Positions 10,150 to 21,539 of a DNA stretch of 64,000 bases are shown here, piece after piece. Origin of the DNA: Spirodela intermedia (lineage: Eukaryota; Streptophyta; Magnoliopsida; Alismatales; Araceae); assembly GCA_902729315.2 (NCBI GenBank), contig LR746267.1, positions 1,603,501 through 1,667,500 of the forward strand, given 5' to 3'. The number at the start of each line of letters is the position of its first letter. Position 1 is the first letter of the stretch. The notes under the pieces were generated by a model. That model did not search any database and had not been told where the DNA came from. It was given only the letters and a program-made list of their open reading frames with translations. Both the position numbers and the translations under genes were made by a program.

Positions 10150-10850
10150 TAGGAGAGGCATTTGACTGGTTACGTGTTGGAATCTATGGTGTATTTCGTA
10201 CCGATAAGACAATAAACGATGGCTGTCTTCTCATGTTGCATCACTTTAGAAAACCAAAAGATGCAATGAGAAGGAGATCCCATTCCTTGTTTCACTCTAA
10301 AACTTTCCCCAGTTTCGACTTTTGAAAAATCCAATTTGTACCAGTTACAGGCTTGAAAGCTGTTCGGAATGACCCTCTCTATTCGTGATCTCATAATGTG
10401 ATTTTACAAAGCAGCCACACTACGCATTTTGAAGTGGTCGTCAGCGATTACTTTAATCCGACTTGATATTAGGGCAAATAGTTTATTTTCAGACCTGTAC
10501 ATTTATTCTGTATCCTCACCTAAATAATCGCGGCAGGGAACAGAAAATTGAAGGCAGAAAATTGGTATTTTAAATTACGTACGTTTAAATTGCTGTTTTA
10601 AATAGTGCTATATTGGTGCACAAATCACAATTAAAAGAAGAGAAAAAAAAATTGAAGGCAGGGCAGACCAAGCTTTGACCTCTTGTTTGATGACGAAACG
10701 ACAGCCGATGTTAAATTTATTCCTGGACTTGGCCAGGTCCCAGAGATCAGCTATAAAAAGGATCCACAGAAGAGCCAGGGCTCTTCACCGCTCCATATCC
10801 ATTCCTTTCTCAATCCCGCAGCCAAAGACTGCCCACTCCCCTCGTTAGAA
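10150..10850 (+). promoter_or_regulatory. Upstream region of the B pseudogene, tandem copy
   Basis: Bases 10150-10510 match 15300-15660 upstream of the intact B gene at 16333 ('gcttgaaagctgttcggaatgaccctctct' region). Nearer the gene, 10690-10740 carries the conserved pre-TATA core. The paired W-box of other B promoters is absent because the intervening part is missing. A TATA box (tataaaa) is at 10752-10758. Confidence 0.6.
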
Positions 10851-10854
10851 AGAT

Positions 10855-11169
10855 ATGGCAACCACCAACAAGGCCGCATCGGCTGCCGTTCTCCTGCTGC
10901 TCATCGCAGCTGCCACCGTTGTGCTGGCGTTGGCCAGCGCCCTGACAGCGTTCTCTGTCCCCGGTTATGCCGGGAGAACCAAGGACGTCAACGGCTGTGG
11001 GTGCTTCGATATCAGTCGATACCAATGAGGGTACCACTTCGTGTTTACCAACGGCCAGGCTGCCGTACTGTATACGGACTCCTACTGCGATGGCTCCTCT
11101 GTCTCCCTCCACAAAGAGACCCACCGCTGCGAACGCAACGACTTCAAGAGCATCTTTATGGTCTGCTGA
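10855..11169 (+). pseudogene. MiAMP1-like pseudogene, subfamily B
   Basis: Aligns codon for codon with the intact 104-residue B gene at 16333: signal peptide (MATTNKAASAAVLLLLI...), CGCFDIS motif, KETHRC and an ending KSIFMVC. Codon 58 is TGA (11026-11028) where paralogues have GGA or GGG glycine. The first conserved cysteine is Tyr (VPGY instead of GPGC), so the peptide would be defective even with read-through. TATA box and 3' flank are intact. The flanks show it is the direct-repeat partner of the 16333 gene about 5.5 kb away. Confidence 0.9.
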
Positions 11170-11640
11170 GCGGGATCATGAAGCGCCAATTTATTAATGA
11201 ATAAGCAGCAAACATTGCCCCGGCGAAATGACACGTCGTTGCTCTGTTACAATTCGCCAGTCCATGCGCGCCGTTGCATAGCGCTGATTAGTATGTATCC
11301 TTAAAGAATATCAGTACATAACGTTCGCCGCTTTCACTTTCTCATGATTTCTTCGTTCTGCACAAATAAACATTCGATCCGCTATATATATCAGGATTCG
11401 TTACCGTTAAACTTATTCGACAAACCAGGAGATTCATTAGGTTTTTAGTAGTCTGCTACGTTTGTTATGGAGGGTGCGCACAAGTTATTTAGGATTTGAG
11501 GGGACTTCAAGTGAGCAACTCGTTTTAACATCTTCGGGGAGGTCAACAGACAGATTGTACCAATGCAATCCAACCGGTAGTAGTGAATGCGCGGGAACCA
11601 GAAATACCTCTATCCAAGTGACTTGCTAACCCTTGCTATA
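11170..11640 (+). other. 3' flank of the B pseudogene
   Basis: No gene. Matches 16650-17120 downstream of the intact B gene, including an AATAAAC block and a 'ttaccgttaaacttattcga' block, marking the end of the tandem duplication. Confidence 0.55.
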
Positions 11641-12039
11641 CTAAGGGCGTTTATTCACTCGATAATCTTGGTGTAAGGGCGTTTGCAGCGACACCCGCCT
11701 TATGTTTATGTGTGCGTGCGTGTCCTAGAGAGAGAGCTAATATCTGCGGTGCGCTCTTAGTGGAAACGAGATGATTGAATACTGCATGGTTAGTAGGATA
11801 GGTAGTACCGCATTCCAGTCCGGACCTTGCCCCAGCTCGGCTCTGAAACCGCGGCCGGACTCAAATTACGAGCCCAAGCCCAGAAATTATCTCACACAAT
11901 GATTGCCGTTTATTCACTCGATAATCTTACTGTAAGGGCGTTTGCAGCAACACCCGCCTCTTATTTGCCTTTACTATTCAACCGACTTGCCAGCAACCCC
12001 CCCCCCCCGAAAACCGTGAAAGACGGGGCGCACGTCCGG
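11640..12039 (-). repeat. 3' flank of the A gene with an internal direct repeat
   Basis: A block of about 50 bases ('tttattcactcgataatctt', then 'gtaagggcgtttgcagc') occurs at about 11650-11700 and again at 11909-11960. The second copy holds an AATAAA signal (minus strand, 11909-11914) for the A gene. A poly-C run of about 12 follows near 11998. A short gagagagag remnant near 11729 sits where other copies have a long GA tract. Confidence 0.6.
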
Positions 12040-12369
12040 TTAGCAGAGCATCTTGACGCTGCGGTGCTCGTTGCGGACGCAGCTGCGGGTCTCCAAGTCG
12101 AGACGGTCGGGAAGCTCGCGGCTAGCACAGTTGGAGAAGGCGTATAGCTCGGCCGCCTGACCCTCCGTGTACACAAAGTGAAAGCCGCCGGTGTAAACGC
12201 CGAGGTTGAAGCACCCGCAGCCGTTGATGTCCTTGCTCTTTCCACTGCATCCAGGCCCCTCGAATACAGTGAGGGTGCTCGCCAACGCCGGCGTCACGGA
12301 CGCGACCAGTAGGAAGACGATGAGGAGGGCCGCTCCAACGGTCTGCTGCGGGTTGGTGCTGCCGGCCAT
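12040..12369 (-). CDS. MiAMP1-like secreted antimicrobial peptide, subfamily A
   Basis: 109 residues, no intron. Residues 1-30 form a signal peptide (basic-free start MAGSTNPQQ, hydrophobic core, LALA cleavage site). The mature part of about 79 residues starts STLTVFEGPGC and has the six family cysteines: GPGC, the CGC pair, then three singly spaced, the last being the final residue. This is the pattern of the MiAMP1/beta-barrelin family, which fold as a small beta barrel and inhibit fungi. By my count the mature part carries 8 basic and 9 acidic residues, so it is slightly acidic, unlike classical MiAMP1. I chose the start at 12369 because the TATA box lies at 12477-12484. The frame stays open further upstream through that box, so the longer version is not credible. 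It diverges from the A gene at 13589. Confidence 0.9.
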   Translation of the reverse strand: MAGSTNPQQTVGAALLIVFLLVASVTPALASTLTVFEGPGCSGKSKDINGCGCFNLGVYTGGFHFVYTEGQAAELYAFSNCASRELPDRLDLETRSCVRNEHRSVKMLC

Positions 12370-12476
12370 ATCCTTCAGTAGCGGGACGGGAAGTCCTTTC
12401 TCCGGGATTAGGTGAAGGGCTACGAGGACGTGGGAAGAGGTCTGACTGCCTTGTGATGAGATCCATTGCTGTGCCC

Positions 12477-12484
12477 ATTTTATA
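12477..12484 (-). promoter_or_regulatory. TATA box, A gene at 12040
   Basis: TATAAAAT on the minus strand, about 108 bases upstream of the start codon. Confidence 0.7.
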
Positions 12485-13472
12485 GGATTTTTGTGGAGCT
12501 GTAGAAGATGATGAAAACTTTTGTACGTCACGTACATCATTCATTCAGACCGTGATAAGCGGAAGTCGACCTTTTGTCGTTCTGGTGCCTTTCGGCATTC
12601 TCATCTGACGGCTTCTTCACGTTACAACTCTTTTGCGTCGTCAGTTGCCCCGCACGTTCTTCGCAGACGGTTTTGTTGAACTTGTAACCCACCGAATACC
12701 CGATGACTGGTGCTGGAAGAAAAGCTTAGATGACTAGTGTGACAGAACACGCGTTTGAAGGAGAACTTGTCCCGGGATGAAGAAATTCGGTTCCGTTCGT
12801 TGTTAAAGCAATGCACCTTCTCGCTTTCACTACGCGTCTGCGCTACTACTCTACGCAGCACTCAGCTGGTCAATGTAGAACTCTCTTTGGATTTAATTTC
12901 TTGTAGTCTTTCTCTGCGTCGCACGTGCGTGTTGTAACCTTCCTTCGCATACACCTTCAGACACATGGCCCTCATAGAGAGTTGGCTATTTGCAAGTCTC
13001 CTCCTCTCTCAGACCATTCTAGGCCCCGTCACTTTTGCCCAGTCAGATACATAATAAACATTATTATCTGAAAAACAACCAAAACATCCGAAAAACGTCA
13101 AACTACCTTTCAAAATGGGTGCCATTTTGAAATGCAGTGACCATTCAAAACCATGTACGCTCTCCAACCTCAACTATCCTCCATCAAACCAGACGTGAAC
13201 GAATTATAGTCTAACGCACTGACAGTTTCCGTCCACAACGGACAATTGGCTCTACGGAAGACGAAGATCAACAAGACCGTCTGAGAAGATCGATCATGTG
13301 GGCCAGCACCAGATGAGAAGGACTGGTGATGTGAAAGGGCTACCAGATGCGAACGGAGAAAGTTTTGGTCGCAGGAAGTCAGATAACTACGATCGGCCGA
13401 TTTCCGGCGACCGGGGTGAGAGGCGTGACGTATCGAACTTTTGTCCATGCTTCAAAATCTCTTTCTCAACCT

Positions 13473-13479
13473 TATAAAA
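13473..13479 (+). promoter_or_regulatory. TATA box, A gene at 13589
   Basis: TATAAAA, 110 bases upstream of the start codon. Confidence 0.7.
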
Positions 13480-13588
13480 CCTGCAAACACTAGGCGTTTT
13501 TAAGTGCACAACCAGATTTTCCTCGCACCCCTAAAACCCTTGCGCCAATCCTCGAGGAAGAACTCTCCGTCAACTGCTGCAAGAAGAT

Positions 13589-13918
13589 ATGGCAGCCAGT
13601 AGCAATTGTCTGCCCGCCATGGGAGCGGCCGTTCTCCTCATGCTCATCGCGGCCGCAGCCGTCCTGCCGGCGTCGGCGAGTACCCTGACTGTATTCGAGG
13701 GGCCTGGGTGCAGCGGAAAGAGTAAAGACATCACCGGCTGTGGCTGCTTCGACCTAGAGAACTACAACGGGGGGTTCCACTTCGTTTATACAGAGGGCCA
13801 GACCGCAGAGCTTAAAGTTTCCCATGACTGCACAACCCGGGAGTTCCCCGAGGTGCTCGAGCGGGAGACCCGGAGCTGCATATCCAATGACTACAAAGGT
13901 GTGAACATGCTTTGTTAA
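13589..13918 (+). CDS. MiAMP1-like secreted antimicrobial peptide, subfamily A (acidic)
   Basis: 109 residues, intronless. Signal peptide residues 1-30 ending LPASA. The mature domain begins STLTVFEGPGC with cysteines at GPGC, TGCGC, HDC, RSC and the terminal MLC. The GGFHFVYTEGQ segment is the conserved central strand region. I count 7 basic and 12 acidic residues in the mature part, clearly acidic, which is unusual for this family and suggests a different target or role from the basic B peptides. Start context is AGATATGGCA, as in the other members. AATAAA lies at 13980-13985. It is head to head with the A gene at 12040. Protein identity to that gene is lower than among B genes, so this is an older duplicate. 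Confidence 0.9.
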   Translation: MAASSNCLPAMGAAVLLMLIAAAAVLPASASTLTVFEGPGCSGKSKDITGCGCFDLENYNGGFHFVYTEGQTAELKVSHDCTTREFPEVLERETRSCISNDYKGVNMLC

Positions 13919-14264
13919 ATGTACTGGGTGATCGAAGCTCTGGCGAGCAGGGGATCAACCACGTGGAATGATAATGAGAAATAAAGATATGGTGCTACTC
14001 CTTGCGCACCAGGCAGATTGGCGTAGCCTTAGGGCCTCTGTACCTTACGTGCGAAATGAACATCTTACACTTTGCTCTCTTCTGCTATTAATAATTAATT
14101 TCTTCGTCATGACAAAACAGTACCAGAGTATCTGACTATTATTTTCTCACGTGTATCTGAACTGCGAAGTTTCCGCTTTCAGAAGCCGCTGAGTTTAGTC
14201 TCATTTTCTCGCTCTGTGCGCGTATATCCGTATTTATACCTAGATCCTATCTCTTTAGGAATCC
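13919..14264. other. 3' flank, no further gene
   Basis: Contains the AATAAA of the preceding gene at 13980-13985. Nothing else that I can support. Confidence 0.5.
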
Positions 14265-15240
14265 CCATGATAATCGAAGTACGCTGAGATTTCCTTTCTT
14301 AATCTCGTCAACATTATTTCATCGGTGAAACGATAAGCAGCTGGCTGCCACTTACCCTTCTGATCTTAATCCCCCGCGTACAGACAGGACGTTGGACACG
14401 AGCGGGAAATGTTATCCACGTCTACCCATGTGTCTGTCGCGCCTAGGTCGTACAATGCCATTCGTAGGGTGTTTTTCCCCTGAAAACCGTCCACTGTTGA
14501 ATATTATCCGGGAGGCACGACCAGTTCATCCGATTCTACGCGTATCTGCACGTCATGTTGAGATCTTTCGCTCCTTAGTATGTTAGTGGCCACAGTTTCT
14601 AGAAGAACCTCATTAATGCCGGGGAAGAAATGCTGCGCGGTTGATCGACGGGAAGCTACAAAAATGACGACTTCGTTCCAGGGGATGGATTTGATCCGCG
14701 ACCTGCACTCAGATTTGCTGTTAATGGGCTCTACAGAAGTTTTGACGGAGATTCAATTATATCAACAGCACGTGGCTTCCCCGATGGTAGTTTCATAAAG
14801 AGGAGATGAGGAGGGTGGTAGGGTGCCATCGCGTAGCCTACTCCTATTCCAAACTTCAGAAATTGAGTGAAATTTAGCCAATTCCAGGAGTAGAACAGAC
14901 CTACTAAGCATAATTAGGTCGGACTCTTCCTAGAGTGTTTTTCAACATCAGATCGTGGGAATTTTGAACATCCAAAACTGACCTGCATTAGTTGCTTAAT
15001 GCGAAAACATGGGGAACATTACATTGAACCGATTTAGCCGACCGAGGGAGAGTATGCTTGGAGATGGAATGAAGAATTTGCAGTCAGCGGATTAGGGTCG
15101 ACCTGCATCCTAGTAGAAAGTTATCCCGTCAACTTGTTAAAACTTCCCTGGATACGAAGGACACCGATTCGTCTACCGGCCTGAAGCCCACAAAGGAGCG
15201 GCGTCACCAGAAGTCTGTTGTATCCTAAAACCAGCCATGA
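14265..15240 (-). repeat. Recurrent module (inverted) plus C-unit distal flank
   Basis: Bases 14265-14690 are an inverted copy of the module also seen at 250-640 and 49290-49690. Bases 14745-15240 match about 59670-60360 in the same orientation, including 'cacgtggcttccccga', 'ggtagtttcataaag' and 'gaagcttgcctggatac'-like blocks. No gene is supported, and the open frames at 14392-14798 break in the other copies. Confidence 0.55.
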
Positions 15241-15299
15241 CCGGTTAGCTGCATCCTCGTGTTGTAATCGGTTACGATTTTAAAGATCGAGGAAACCCA

Positions 15300-16332
15300 C
15301 TTGCGCTGAGGTATGGGAGAAGCATTTGGCGGGTTAAGCGTTGTAAGCTATGGTGCGTTTCTGATCAATATAGCATAACCGATGGTTATCTTCTCCTGTC
15401 GCAACTCTTTCGGGAACCAAAAGCTGTAATCAGAAGGTGATCTTATTCCCTATTTCACCTTCAATCTTTCCCAGGCTTCGAGTTTTGAAACACCCAACTT
15501 GTATCGGTACCATGCTTGAAAGCTGTTCGGAATGACCCTCTCTATTGGCGATGGCATAAGCAAATGAGATTTTACAGGCAAGCAACTCTACGCATTTCCA
15601 GGTGGTCGTCAGCTATTAGTTTAACACGACTTGATATTAGGGCAAAAAGTTTATTTTCAGACCTCCACGTTCCTTTTCAACTCTCACAATGATCAATACC
15701 GGACTTGGATGTAAATAGGCGTTTCAAATAGTGCTATATTGGTGTTTAGGAGGATAAACAAGGGAAGCAGTGGCATCGGCGATACGTGGATCAAAGTTGA
15801 CCAGGAAACTGAAGGTTACACGGCGGACACAGAATGAGAACCTGGACAAGGGATGCTACCGACGAGCAATTCTCTTCCGATTTCGCACGGGTAAGTGGGA
15901 CTTTTGAAACATGAAAGTTGAACGGATAAGCTGTCCCCGGGGAACAATGGAAAACGAGGTCCCAGTGGATTATACGCCACCAACCCTCTTTCCATCCTGC
16001 TCGCAAGACACCACGTCGGCGTTGTTATCTTCGACGAGGTCAAGTTCAACAAAACCGCGACGTGGCGACAAGGCCGAGGAAGCCCCAATAAAGACGGAAC
16101 CGCAGCAAACACGAGGGGTCGCAATTCAAAGAAAAGACAGGGAAGACACAGCGTTTACGTCTTCTTTGGTGACCAAACGACAGACAATGTTGAATTTATC
16201 CCAGGACTTGGTCAGGTCCCAGGAATCGGCTATAAAGAGGTCCCCAGCAAGAGCCAGGGCTCTTCACCGCTCCATATCCGTTCCTTTGCCAATCCCCTGC
16301 CAAAGACTACCGATTCCCCTCGTTAAGAAGAT
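15300..16332 (+). promoter_or_regulatory. Promoter region of the B gene at 16333
   Basis: The distal half (15300-15660) is the tandem copy of 10150-10510. The proximal half (about 15920-16230) belongs to the conserved B promoter. It has GGTCAAGTTCAA at 16038-16049, where one of the two W-box cores seen in other B promoters is altered, and a GACGTGGC element about 10 bases further on. The pre-TATA core (gacaatgttgaatttatccc) is near 16182-16201. Confidence 0.6.
16231..16237 (+). promoter_or_regulatory. TATA box, B gene at 16333
   Basis: TATAAAG, about 100 bases before the start codon, in the conserved context ggctataaagagg. Confidence 0.7.
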
Positions 16333-16647
16333 ATGGCCACCACCAGGAAGGCTGCCGCAGCTGCCGTTCTCCTGCTGCTCGTCGCAGCTGCCGCCGTTGT
16401 GCCGGCGTCGGCCAGTACCCTGACGGCGTTCTCTGGCCCGGGATGCGCCGGGAGAACAAAGGACGTCAACGGCTGTGGGTGCTTCGACATCAGCGGGTAC
16501 CATGGAGGGTTCCACTTCGTGTTTACTGAGGGCCAGGATGCCACGCTGTACACAGGCTCCTACTGCGATGGCAACTCTGTCTCCCTCTACAAAGAGACCC
16601 GCCGATGTGAACGCAACAAGTTCAAGAGCATCTATATGGTCTGCTGA
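16333..16647 (+). CDS. MiAMP1-like secreted antimicrobial peptide, subfamily B
   Basis: 104 residues, intronless. Signal peptide residues 1-27 (MATTRK, Ala/Leu core, PASA). The mature domain of 77 residues has cysteines at mature positions 11, 21, 23, 51, 65 and 77. The first three spacings equal those of MiAMP1 as I know the family, and the ending FKSIYMVC resembles its WKSIF..C end. Central GGFHFVFTEGQ. About 8 basic and 7 acidic residues. AATAAA at 16674-16679. This is the intact partner of the tandem duplication whose other copy (10855) is dead. Expected to be secreted to the apoplast and active against fungi, by family inference. Confidence 0.92.
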   Translation: MATTRKAAAAAVLLLLVAAAAVVPASASTLTAFSGPGCAGRTKDVNGCGCFDISGYHGGFHFVFTEGQDATLYTGSYCDGNSVSLYKETRRCERNKFKSIYMVC

Positions 16648-18469
16648 CCGGGCTCATAGAGCGCCAATTTATGAATAAATAAGCCGCAAACGTTGCGCGA
16701 CGAAAGGACACGTCTTTGCTGCTTTACTGTATTGGAATCCTCGCGCGCCGTCTCATCGCGCTGATTTTCATGTATCAATAAGGAATGTCGGTAAATAAGC
16801 CACGCCAGCTTTCACTTTTTCATGATTTCTTCATTTTAGGAAAATAAGCGTTCGATCCGTTATATGAGGATTCTTTACCGTTAAACTTATTCGATCAATC
16901 AAGAGATTCATTACGTTTTTGATAGGCTTCTACAGTTTTTCTGGAAAGAGCGCGGCTGTTATTTAGGATTCTCAACGATTTTACAAATGGGGAACTCTTT
17001 TAAAGTTCTTCGAGGAGCTCTACATACAGATTGTCCGTCATGCGTTTAGCACCATTGTAATCTAAATGGTAGTAGTGGAACTGCGGGAACCAGTAATACC
17101 TCAAGTGACCTGCCAACCCTTACCATACTAATGTCCGCGGTTTCAACTATCATTTAACTTGTGTGATGTCGCTCGTAGCATCGCGCTGATGCAATTTGTT
17201 AACGAGAGAATTTACGTAAATGAGGTACTCATCTTCGTGAGAGCAGGTTCTGACAGGTCTCCCACGTCTTAACCCATGTTCCGACATCCAACGTTTGAAA
17301 GGTCACCATAGTAAGTGATCACATCCTAACGACGTTCGGCTTGTAAAAGAATTATTCTTCGGACTCTTAATAGTTGGACTGTTACCTGAAGGAGCTTCAC
17401 CGGCATAGCCAAAAAACTCACGATACTTACGAAAAGTGTCACTTAATGATTCTTATATCGCGCTGGGCTATTACCAACCTAACCTCTTTCAAATCGACTG
17501 CGTTACACAGGCTTCGCACCGCTGAGCGGAAAGCATGGACACTGTTCAGTAATCAACCCATCTAAGGTATGAATCGTCTCGTCTCTTTCACTTATTCGAT
17601 CCGCTTCCACAAAACAATTGCGTTCTGTTTAGACTTTTGTATCAGTTCTGCTGGTCTCCTATGACTAATTATGGACTAAGGCCAGTGACAGATCGGCAAG
17701 AAATAAAACCATAAAGGATTCCGTTATGTTGGAGAAAGAGTTTGACCCATTGTTGATGTCTCCCATCTTCTGTGGGTTCGGTGTTCTATGTTCCCCCATG
17801 TCGAGAGGAAATCTGCAATTCATGTATATCGATCTTTGGTGTGGTTGCTCTCACTACCCTCGCATCTGCTCCGGTCCCACTTTCGGCTATATCTAAATTA
17901 ATCTGGTGTACTCTGTCCTCTATAGGGTAAATTTATCGGAGGGTATTTTACAAAGGGCGTAATATGCTAAAAAACAGGTGAGATTGTTGGGTTCAACGTT
18001 TCACGACAGAGAAATAAAATCCCATAAAGACAAACGCCAATGTTGTTTAGCAGAAAATGCTGTAGAAGAGCTGCACAATGACATTTATTTCCCCCATGTT
18101 TATCTGCCAATTTGTTTCCTGTTAGTGTTACACATCGCCATGGTCAATTACATACGATGACAATATACTGAAGCAAAAGAATTAATGTAGTTTAATGGTG
18201 TATGATCGAATAGGTAGGAACCGCTAAAGTCAATCTTGCTTTTGTAATAACAGAGTAGTACAAGACCTACTCAATATCAACACATTATGAGTATTGGAAG
18301 GGACTAAGGTAACTATAAACAAATATCATTACTAATCTAAATAAACTTTAGATTGCAGTTAATTTTTTTTCACTGCATGCTCCTAGAAAAGTAATCACCT
18401 CTTACTATTGACTCAAATTATATTAAAAGAACACAGAATAACAAGAAATAGCAATGAAACCAAAACCTA
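16648..18469. other. 3' flank and spacer, no gene seen
   Basis: Bases 16650-17120 repeat the B pseudogene 3' flank (11170-11640). From 17120 to 18470 I see no family resemblance. Short frames at 17374-17565 and 17978-18160 carry no recognisable motif. Confidence 0.5.
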
Positions 18470-19200
18470 CAATCACCACGAACGAGCTGTTGGTTCATCC
18501 AAACAATACCCCTGAGATCTTGGTACTTGATTGTTTGGTCGCATCAGACGGCCCCATATAATGCTCCAGTAAGCTACATGTGATGAAAATTTATAGTGGC
18601 TCTTTGGCACATAATTGTCAGGTTGACTCCCGATGCTTAAAAATCGGAAATCTTTTCTATACTGCAAAATAAAATCTTTACCGTTCTATGAGCAACTGCT
18701 TGCATGCATTCACTGCCTCTATATTGAAACATTTATTGAAGAAGATGTAAATGAAAATCTGTTGTATTTTTCTTTATACTTCGCTTTCAAAGGATCAGCT
18801 TTTACATGATTTACCAAAGGCTATAATAGTTTAAGATATACTTTATTTTCTCCTAACTTCATTCAAAGGAATTTTTATAACATGTAGATGTCTCTTTAAA
18901 GAAGTTGTGGATGTACTTTTTATAGCTTAGCTGTCATTTCTACCTTGTGAGTTAGTGAAACTAAAGATGACCTATCAGAAAAGTGCAGTTAATTGTAGAA
19001 ATGAAATGTGTCGGTGTTCTCATCTGTCTTAGAGAAATAGCTACAATTAGTTGAACATTATCAAGGAGACTCACAAGTTGCGACAGGTGAGGAAAATTTT
19101 CAATATGTACTCTGACAAAAATTTTGCTCAAGCATTCCAGACGCCCTTACCTCTACTTCACTGCACCTATCTGCATCTTTGCCTAACTTATGTGTCTATG
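18470..19200. repeat. Dispersed repeat, pair of 54300-55070
   Basis: Ordered blocks match 54300-55070, such as 'ctatgagcaactg.ttgcatgc', 'ttgtgagttagt' and 'caagttgcgac.ggtgaggaaaat'. It has no coding content and its identity is unknown. Confidence 0.5.
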
Positions 19201-19469
19201 TGAGTGTATATCACAGTTTCAAGTCTCATCATTTTCAATAGATATAATTTCTTCTTTTATTGTTTTGTCTCTCAACTTTGCCTTGAGTTCCTCATAGCAT
19301 GATGGTTCTATAAGTATAAGAACAAAAACATATGATTCATATATTTTACATAAGTTTCATACCTTTCTTAGAGGGTTAATTGATTCTGAAGTAGAATCAT
19401 TATGATGTTTAAACTTAATAAAATTAAATGTGAATTTTCCTGATCATCTTGCTTACAAAAACCCTGAGA

Positions 19470-19720
19470 TAAAAATTTCTTCCTCTAAATCGAAAGGGTC
19501 ATTACAAGATGCCCACTTGACATTTTTACAAGAACTTTAAAGTGTATTAATTTTTCAAATAGTCTAGATTTTTGAACCAAAACGTATACCCAACTTATGT
19601 GAGTAACATCATCAATGATCAATTAAAAATATGAGATATTGTTTAATGTTAGAGTATTTATCAGACCATAAATATCAACATATAATTATTCAAGAGGCAA
19701 GCTTGATCTAAAAACTTTGG
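19470..19720 (-). pseudogene. Ty1/copia integrase core remnant
   Basis: Minus-strand translation gives pieces typical of the copia integrase start: PLE..YVDIYGLI, then YFLLIIDDVTHISWVYVL, then LFEKLIHFKVLV. Acidic catalytic-region residues (D in VDIYG, DD in IIDD) remain but stops interrupt the frame. It lies downstream of the gag remnant at 21540-22000 in the same orientation, so both probably come from one decayed element. Confidence 0.65.
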
Positions 19721-21539
19721 TATGTTTGTCCTAAATGTAACTGACCTTGGTTTTAACACTTAGCATTAGAAAAAATATTTATTAATTATTTTTGCTGATT
19801 TATTGAATATCATTTATTGTAAATCTATAAATGTCCTTTGTTTCAACACTTAAATAGGAAAAAAAATTATAAATCATTTTTCAATGATTTACTAAATATC
19901 AATACTTTATATACATTACAATAATTTACATCACAAATAGAATATCTTTCAGAAATATTCAAAGTATATGCTAATGATCTTTGACACTAACTAATAACGA
20001 GTTCAAGGAGTTACACTCTTGAGATATCATCTTATGTCTAATTCAGGTTGTGTAATATTAATGTAGTGCAGAACAACATGTGTCAACATGTTTGACGAAA
20101 TCTGATGAATATTTTTGAAAAATAAAGTTACCTATAGGATTGAAATGTGATACTTGAGTATTGTGAAGATAGAAGCATTAGCACAGAAAATGTCTCAAAA
20201 ATGAAAGAACCATAGTGTCAAATGTTGGATTCAAACTAAAGAAGTAAGTTTTAAGAAGTCAAAAAAAATGATGGCTGAAATATTTGAATATACTGTAGAC
20301 TAAAGTATTGATATAATTTTAAATTGAGATCACTATAGTGACACTGTGGAAAATTGATCAAATATTTAAACTAAAATAATACAATTAGTGACTAAAGTAG
20401 GATTTGATATCTGGTCTAGATATCTGCTGAGCTGAACCGTTTGCATGAAGCTATCAAGGAAGTAGATAAATATTTGCCAAGTAACTTGCATGGTGATACC
20501 TGAAAATTCTACGTGGAGAAAATGACAAAGCAAAATAAGTAATTTTAACTGTTGAAATATCATGAATCTCTAGAAGAAAGCTTTGAAAATCATCTAAGAG
20601 AAACCTGCATGTTCTGAAGTAAAGAAAAACTCAAAGTTAGTCTTAACAATTGACAAAATCATTAGAAGAGTTCATTGACCAAATCATTAGCTCAATAATT
20701 GTATCCAAGCTTGACCTTGAAGATAAAGATGTCCATTGACCAACTAGAGAATCTCCAAACATATTATCAATGACAACCTACATGCAAATAAAAATATTTG
20801 AGTTGAAGCATGACAAAAGGTTAGAAGCATAAATTATGGATGGTAACTCATCAGCTGAATACTTCATAGCCATATCAAACCCAATATTAAACACATTCTT
20901 GACCGACATCATTATTGACTATAATAGATCACAAAATGAAAATCATATTTTTGTGATGTAATACTTTCAAAAATTCTATAATGTAAATGCTAATATCAAG
21001 AACTATTTTTTTTTATAATCATTACAAACACAACAAGTCTTGAAATATCAAGAAGAAAAATTCATTTCCTAGCCATGAAAGTAAACATAAGAGACATTCA
21101 ATTTTTCTTACTCTTAATAACAGATGTATCCTCTTTGGAATGAAAAGTATAATCTCATTTCATCAGTTGACCCACATTGAGTACATTACATGCTAATTTT
21201 GGAACAAAGTATACATCATTAATCAATTCATTTTCATGTAACGTTTTTACAACAACTCTGGTGTTAATACCTTCAATTTGAACACTATTCTTATCTTCAG
21301 TTAGAACTTCATACTTCAGAGATGTATTTATTTTATTTTATATTTTATGTTGAATATTACCATTATCATACCCTTTACATACAAAATTAGATATATTATA
21401 CCTTCTTCCTTATCTGCAACTATGGAAAGCTCATCTTCAAAGATTTCTCTTATCATGACATTCATTAGATTTGACTTCTTTCTTTTTATGTTTTAATTTT
21501 TTTTAGTTTTATCCTAAATTCTGACGTAAAAGAATGCTC
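19721..21539 (-). other. AT-rich interior of a decayed copia element
   Basis: No usable reading frame. It lies between the gag and integrase remnants and is probably degraded gag-pol sequence. I cannot delimit domains. Confidence 0.35.

Larger units (their letters stand above)
12370..13588. promoter_or_regulatory. Shared intergenic region of a divergent A gene pair
   Basis: About 1.2 kb between two head-to-head A genes, with a TATA box for each side. The left part (12490-13330) matches the upstream regions of the A pseudogenes at 2433 and 28896. It could act as a bidirectional promoter, but that is inference. Confidence 0.6.

Noticed and set aside
12370-12540. In-frame N-terminal extension of the A gene to 166 residues
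   Set aside because: The TATA box (12477-12484) lies inside the extension, the extra residues are not conserved in paralogues, and the internal Met gives a proper signal peptide.
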